Shown here: positions 59,719-64,000 of the stretch, piece by piece | How the letters are laid out: the number at the start of each line of letters is the position of its first letter | Position numbering within the stretch: the first letter of the stretch is position 1 | Assembly: GCF_017876165.1 (NCBI RefSeq) | Contig: NZ_JAGINQ010000013.1 | Location: forward strand, 124,001 to 188,000 | Direction: 5' to 3' | Origin: Azospirillum soli | GTDB taxonomy: Bacteria; Pseudomonadota; Alphaproteobacteria; Azospirillales; Azospirillaceae | Length of the DNA stretch: 64,000 bases | The notes under the pieces: model-generated | Database searches by the model: none | What the model saw: only the letters and a program-made list of their open reading frames with translations | Told to the model about the DNA's origin: nothing | Translations under genes and position numbers: made by a program

Positions 59719-60255
59719 TTAGTGGCTGTGCATCTTCTCGCCGGGCTGGTCAATGGCCCCGGCCAGAAAGGCGATCCGCTTGATCAGCTCGGAAACGCCC
59801 TGCGCGCTCAGCAGGAAGAAACCGACCGGGACCAGAAGCTTGGCGGGCCAGCGGATCAGGCCGCCGGCGTCGCTCGACATCTCGTTGGTGCGGAAGGAAT
59901 CCATGAACATCGGCCAGGACAGCCACATGATCAGGATTGCCATCGGGAAGAGGAAGAACAGGATCCCGAAAATGTCCACCGCCGCCTGGACGCGCTTGGA
60001 AAAGCGGCCCACAATGATGTCGATGCGGATGTGTTCGTTGCGCAGGAGCGTATAGCCTGAGCACAGAAGAAAGATGGCCGCGAACAGATACCATTGCAGC
60101 TCCAGCCACGCGTTGGAGCTGGTGTTGAATGTATAACGGACCACGGCGTTGACCGAGCTGACCAGAACCGCGGCCAGAACGAGCCAATAGACGAGCTTGC
60201 CGATGCCGTCATTGACAGCATCGATCAGCCCGCTGATTCGAAGCAGGAATCTCAA
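59719..60255 (-). CDS. dctQ: TRAP transporter small permease DctQ
   Basis: 178 residues from a TTG at 60255, chosen because GGGAGG lies 7 bases upstream; a GC-poor extension to 60315 lacks a site. Four transmembrane helices, with the family motif WLELQWYLFAAIFLLCSGYT and HIRIDIIVGRF. Forms the membrane unit with DctM. Confidence 0.9.
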   Translation of the reverse strand: MRFLLRISGLIDAVNDGIGKLVYWLVLAAVLVSSVNAVVRYTFNTSSNAWLELQWYLFAAIFLLCSGYTLLRNEHIRIDIIVGRFSKRVQAAVDIFGILFFLFPMAILIMWLSWPMFMDSFRTNEMSSDAGGLIRWPAKLLVPVGFFLLSAQGVSELIKRIAFLAGAIDQPGEKMHSH

Positions 60256-60353
60256 CGGAGAACCTCCCTGTTGCCTGAACGGGACGGTGCCCGCTCTGCC
60301 CCTTATTGTTGCCATGCGGCGCCGGTAGGTCCCGACGTCTATATTGACTTAAA

Positions 60354-60364
60354 TGGTAACACCA
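60354..60364. promoter_or_regulatory. TGGTAACACCA operator upstream of dctQM
   Basis: TGGT-N3-ACCA palindrome, 99 bases before the TTG start of dctQ on the minus strand, matching the site before takP at 11 of 13 bases. Confidence 0.6.
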
Positions 60365-60454
60365 AAGAGCGATTTCGGCGGCAATATTCCTCAGGAGGTT
60401 CCTGGTTTGCAAGAGTTTGAAAGCGCTTGTACGGGATTGTCCTGATATGCCCAC

Positions 60455-61195
60455 TCAGCGGGCAGTCTCGTCCGGCAGACGATACCAGCCGTCGCGGCCC
60501 AGGGCTTCCAAAGGACGGAACTTGGCCTTGTAGGCCATCTTGCGGCTCTGCTCGATCCAGTAGCCGAGATAGACGTAGGGCAATCCTTCCGCCAGCGCGC
60601 GCTCAATCAGGCTGAGGATCAGGAAGGTGCCCAGGCTGCGCCGGTCCTGCCGGGCGTCGTAGAAGCTGTAGACGGCGGAAAAGCCGTCGCCCAGACGGTC
60701 GGTCAGCATGCAGCCGACCAGCCGGCCGTCCGTGTCCCGCGCCTCGAACAGGCTGGTGTCGGCGTGCCCCTCGTCAATCATGGCGGCGAAATCGCCCATC
60801 GCCATGCGGGCCATGTCCGACTCCCCATGGCGGGAGTTCTGGTAATTGGCGAACAGCCGGTATTGCTCGGCGGTGGCGATGGCGGGCGCCTCGCGGACGG
60901 TGAGGTCCTGGTTGATGCGCGCCACGCGCTTTTGCGACCGGCTTGCCTCGAAGGCCGCCACGGGGATGCGCACGGGCACGCAGGCATGGCAGTTCGGGCA
61001 AACCGGCCGGTAGACGATGTCGTGGCTGCGCCGGAAGCCGGCGCGCGACAGGGTGGAATTGACCTCCGCCGAATAGGGACCCAGCAGCCGGGTGAACAGC
61101 TTTCGCTCCACCTTGCCCGGCAGGTAGGGGCAGGGCATCGGCCCCGACCGGAAGAACTGCTGAAGCGGGCGGTGTTGCGGCTGTATGACCGACAT
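60455..61195 (-). CDS. bpt: Aspartate/glutamate leucyltransferase
   Basis: 246 residues of the ATE/Bpt family: N-terminal Cys motif CPYLPGKVERKLFTRL, then VCPNCHACVPVRI, and the GNAT-like C-terminal part (GYWIEQSRKMAYKAKFRPLE). It adds Leu from Leu-tRNA to N-terminal Asp/Glu, marking proteins for ClpSAP. ATG at 61195 with family start; the frame is open further upstream. Confidence 0.93.
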   Translation of the reverse strand: MSVIQPQHRPLQQFFRSGPMPCPYLPGKVERKLFTRLLGPYSAEVNSTLSRAGFRRSHDIVYRPVCPNCHACVPVRIPVAAFEASRSQKRVARINQDLTVREAPAIATAEQYRLFANYQNSRHGESDMARMAMGDFAAMIDEGHADTSLFEARDTDGRLVGCMLTDRLGDGFSAVYSFYDARQDRRSLGTFLILSLIERALAEGLPYVYLGYWIEQSRKMAYKAKFRPLEALGRDGWYRLPDETAR

Positions 61196-61235
61196 GGAGT
61201 CCGGCTGTTGCGGCTGGGATCTGTTGCGACTGGGT

Positions 61236-62213
61236 CTACTGCGACTGGGTTTGGGCGACGACGACGGTGTCCTGGCCGAAGAAGGCACGCCCGATCTCGT
61301 CCGTCACGCCGCACAGCTGCCCTTGCACCCAATCCAGGTACTCGTGCAGGCCGTCACGGATGATGACCTCGATCGGCCGTGAGAGCAACGCCCCCAGCAG
61401 CTCGTCGACCTTTTCCATCGCCTCGTTCCCTCCGCGCAAATTGTAGCGCGACTTGAGGCGGGTCAAGAGGCCGTCGATCTGTCGCACACACATCACAACG
61501 GAACGCGGGAAGCCTTCGTTGAACATCATAAAGCCGGCGACCGTCGTGGGCGACATGCCGCGCGGGTAGACACGCCGGAAGGCGTGATAGCCGGCGGTGG
61601 AGCGGAGCACGGTGGTCCACTGGCTGACGTCCAGCGTCGAGCCGACCTCGATCGGGGAGGGGAGCAGCGTGTGGTACTTGATGTCCAGCAGGCGCGTGGT
61701 CTGGTCGGCCCGCTCGATGTATTTGCCCAGCTGGTAGAAGTACCAGCCCTGATCCCGGTAGAAGGTGCCCTCGGTGATGCCGGTGTGCGTCTGGCACTCC
61801 TCCTTGATCCAGGTGCACAGCTTGGACAGGTTGGGCAGGGCCACGTCCTTGCCGTTCATCTCCAGCAGCTTGTTGTGGAACACGTTGATCTGCGTCCACA
61901 TCTCGGTCGAGATCCAGGGGCGCAGCGTGCGGGCGTTCTCCCGCGCCATGCGCAGCATGGAAATCAGCGAGTTCGGGTGCTGCGTGTCGAACATGTAGTA
62001 GTGCACGACCGCCTCGGCCGTCGGCCGGTCGTGGCGGCTGAAGAAGTCCTTCTCGTCGGCGTTCAGCTGGACGATGGAGAACCAGTTGGTGGCTCCGCGC
62101 GTGTCGCGCGCGAAAGTCTCGTGCACGTCGAGGATGCGGGCGAGGTTCTCGGCGCGTTCCATGTAGCGCGCCATCCAGAAGATGCACTCGGCGTAACGGG
62201 CGAGCAGGTTCAC
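61236..62213 (-). CDS. Alpha-E domain protein (DUF403)
   Basis: 325 residues, helical (LLARYAECIFWMARYMERAENLARI at the start is typical of the family, given in two parts as LLARYAECIFWMARY and MERAENLARI). Often encoded with a circularly permuted ATP-grasp protein and a transglutaminase-like protein, in a poorly understood peptide-tailoring set. Overlaps its upstream partner by 4 bases. Confidence 0.9.
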   Translation of the reverse strand: MNLLARYAECIFWMARYMERAENLARILDVHETFARDTRGATNWFSIVQLNADEKDFFSRHDRPTAEAVVHYYMFDTQHPNSLISMLRMARENARTLRPWISTEMWTQINVFHNKLLEMNGKDVALPNLSKLCTWIKEECQTHTGITEGTFYRDQGWYFYQLGKYIERADQTTRLLDIKYHTLLPSPIEVGSTLDVSQWTTVLRSTAGYHAFRRVYPRGMSPTTVAGFMMFNEGFPRSVVMCVRQIDGLLTRLKSRYNLRGGNEAMEKVDELLGALLSRPIEVIIRDGLHEYLDWVQGQLCGVTDEIGRAFFGQDTVVVAQTQSQ

Positions 62214-63694
62214 GATGCGCCCCCTTCCAGCACCCCACGTTCAAGAACCCAGGTGTCCTTCGAGCCGCCGCCCTGGGACGAATTGACGATCAGCGTGCCC
62301 TTCTTCAACGCCACGCGGGTCAGCCCGCCGGGCAGCACCCAGGTGTTCTTTCCGGTGATGGCGAAGGGGCGCAGATCGACGTGGCGCGGCTCGATGCCGT
62401 CCTCGGTCACGGTCGGGCAGACCGACAGATCGACGACCGGCTGGCTGATGTAGTTGGCGGGATCGGCCAGCAGCTTCTCCCGGCACTCCGACAGCTGTTC
62501 CGTGCTGGCGCGCGGGCCGATGGTGATGCCGTAGCCGCCAGCCTCGCCGACCGGCTTGACCACCAGCTTGTCCAAGTTGTCCAGCGTGTATTGCAGCGCG
62601 TCCGGCTCGCGGCAGATGCGCGTGTCCACGTTGGGGATGATCGCCTCCTGGTCCAGGTAGTATTTGATCATCCGCGGCACGTAGCAATAGACCGCCTTGT
62701 CGTCGGCGACGCCGGTGCCGACCGCGTTGGCCAGCGCCACGTTGCCTTTGCGGTAGGCCTCCATGATGCCGGGCACGCCCAGCATGCTGTCCGGGTTGAA
62801 GGCCCTGGGGTCGAGGAAGGCGTCGTCGATGCGGCGGTAGATGGAGTCGACCCGCGCCAGACCGTTGGTCGTCTTCATGTAGACGCGGTCGTTTTCGACC
62901 ACGAGGTCGCGGCCCTCGACCAGCGGCACGCCCATCTCGCGCGCCAGGAAGATATGCTCGAAATAGGCGGAGTTGTAGGTGCCCGGCGACAGCAGGACGA
63001 CCTGCGGGTCGCCGATGTCCTGCGGCGCGATCTCCATCATCGCGTCCAGCAGCTTGTGGCCGTAATTGTCCACCGGCCGGATGCCGATGTCCTGCATCAG
63101 GTCGGGGAAGACCCGCTGCATCATGTGGCGGTTTTCCACCACGTAGGACACGCCGGACGGCACGCGCCCGTTGTCCTCCAGCACGCGGAAGGTGCCGTGG
63201 CGGTCGCGGACGAGGTCCACGCCCATGATGTGGATGTAGGTGTCGAAGGGCACGTCCAGCCCGACCATCTGCGGCCGGAAGTTCCCGTTGCCCAGCACGA
63301 GATCGGCCGGGATGACGCCGTCCTTCAGGATCTTCTGGTCGTGATAGATGTCGTGGAGGAACAGGTTCAGCGCGGTGACGCGCTGGTTGATGCCGGCCTC
63401 CAGATGCGCCCATTCCCTGGCGGAGATGACGCGCGGCACGATGTCGAAAGGCAGGATGCGGTCCACCGCGTCCTTGTCCGAATAGACCAGGAAGGTAATG
63501 CCGAGGTTGTAGAGTTCCCGCTCCGCGTCCTGGGAGCGCCGCAGCAGTTCCGCGAAATCCAGCCCGGCCAGCCTTTGCCGGATCAGCGCCGCATGTTCGG
63601 CGGGACAGTCATGGCCTCCGAACAATTCGTCGTGGTACAGGCCGGGATCGTAAGATGACAAAAGGTCAGTCGCCTTGCCCTCGGGTACGCTCAC
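62210..63694 (-). CDS. Circularly permuted ATP-grasp protein (DUF404/407)
   Basis: 494 residues. Family segments: PFDIVPRVISAREWAHLEAG, HIMGVDLVRDRHGTFRVLED, the nucleotide part DNLDKLVVKPVGEAGGYGI and the C-terminal VNSSQGGGSKDTWVL. Likely an ATP-dependent peptide or amide ligase; product unknown. Operon with the alpha-E gene. Confidence 0.9.
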   Translation of the reverse strand: MSVPEGKATDLLSSYDPGLYHDELFGGHDCPAEHAALIRQRLAGLDFAELLRRSQDAERELYNLGITFLVYSDKDAVDRILPFDIVPRVISAREWAHLEAGINQRVTALNLFLHDIYHDQKILKDGVIPADLVLGNGNFRPQMVGLDVPFDTYIHIMGVDLVRDRHGTFRVLEDNGRVPSGVSYVVENRHMMQRVFPDLMQDIGIRPVDNYGHKLLDAMMEIAPQDIGDPQVVLLSPGTYNSAYFEHIFLAREMGVPLVEGRDLVVENDRVYMKTTNGLARVDSIYRRIDDAFLDPRAFNPDSMLGVPGIMEAYRKGNVALANAVGTGVADDKAVYCYVPRMIKYYLDQEAIIPNVDTRICREPDALQYTLDNLDKLVVKPVGEAGGYGITIGPRASTEQLSECREKLLADPANYISQPVVDLSVCPTVTEDGIEPRHVDLRPFAITGKNTWVLPGGLTRVALKKGTLIVNSSQGGGSKDTWVLERGVLEGGAS

Positions 63695-63894
63695 AGACTC
63701 CCCCGCAGCTTACGCTCACAAAGACCGATGCCGTCTGGATCGGTGTCTGGGGAAGTATGAACCAGCACTTCGCGTTTTGAACAGGGGCAAACGTCCGAAC
63801 TGTTGTGCGGCGCACCACAAAAACAAGAATTGAGGAGTAAGGCCGACAGGAACTAACGCTTAGGTGCCGTGGTCGAAGCGGCTTTGGTATCGGC

Positions 63895-64000
63895 TTACGG
63901 CGAAGATTGCGTCTCGCGCAGCAGAACCATGCTGATGCGGCGGTTGCGCGGGCTGCCCGGCTGGTCGGGCACCAGCAGGTCGCGGTCGGCGCGGCCGACG
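63895..64000 (-). CDS. C-terminus of MotB/OmpA-like protein, cut by window end
   Basis: The last 34 codons read VGRADRDLLVPDQPG and SPRNRRISMVLLRETQSSP, then stop. The RNRRIS motif is the end of the OmpA-like peptidoglycan-binding domain of MotB-type proteins. The rest lies outside the window. Bases 63695-63894 hold no gene I can support. Confidence 0.75.
   Translation of the reverse strand, partial: VGRADRDLLVPDQPGSPRNRRISMVLLRETQSSP

Overview
The window is about 64 kb of very GC-rich, densely coding DNA. Alphaproteobacterial features include a split three-gene proton-translocating transhydrogenase (pntAA-pntAB-pntB), neighbouring recO and parC, a Bpt-type leucyltransferase and PAS-rich signalling proteins. 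An Azospirillum-like Rhodospirillales bacterium is the best guess; this is inference, since no rRNA is present. Housekeeping genes at the right end suggest a chromosome. No rRNA, tRNA, CRISPR array, phage or recognisable IS element was seen.

Layout: (1) 1-6.3 kb: two hybrid histidine kinase genes (the first cut by the window edge), an HD hydrolase, a YitT-type membrane protein and small hypotheticals. (2) 6.4-47.3 kb: a large oxalate/glyoxylate utilisation island. (3) 47.3-53 kb: a small winged-helix protein, a secreted GH13 amylase, a Cys-cluster protein, a three-PAS GGDEF/EAL protein and a 173-bp palindromic repeat. (4) 53.2-64 kb: recO, parC, a TRAP 2-oxoacid transporter (substrate-binding gene on one strand, dctQM on the other), bpt, an alpha-E/ATP-grasp pair and the 3' end of a motB-like gene.

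How the island fits together: two OxlT-type carriers import oxalate, and two formyl-CoA:oxalate CoA-transferases (frc) make oxalyl-CoA. Oxalyl-CoA decarboxylase (oxc) yields formyl-CoA, and formate is oxidised by a two-subunit NAD-linked molybdo/tungsto formate dehydrogenase. Transhydrogenase can convert the NADH to NADPH. Two nearly identical PanE-family reductases are likely oxalyl-CoA reductases making glyoxylate. Glyoxylate then flows through Gcl, Hyi/GlxR, glycerate kinase and pyruvate kinase. ThiE (thiamine diphosphate for Oxc and Gcl) and MobB (molybdenum cofactor for formate dehydrogenase) sit inside the island.

Control: a palindrome, TGGTATACCA, recurs upstream of at least eleven transcription units of the island, including both GntR/FCD regulators and a 44-codon gene. 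A different palindrome, TTTCC-N7-GGAAA, lies before gcl, hyi, pyk and a possible sRNA, matching the two IclR regulators. A third motif, TGGTARCACCA, flanks the two halves of the TRAP system. The less understood members of the first regulon (a short PPDK without its PEP/pyruvate barrel, paired CBS proteins, an HPP membrane protein, a deacetylase-like enzyme, a GNAT and the small protein) are the best candidates for undescribed biology.
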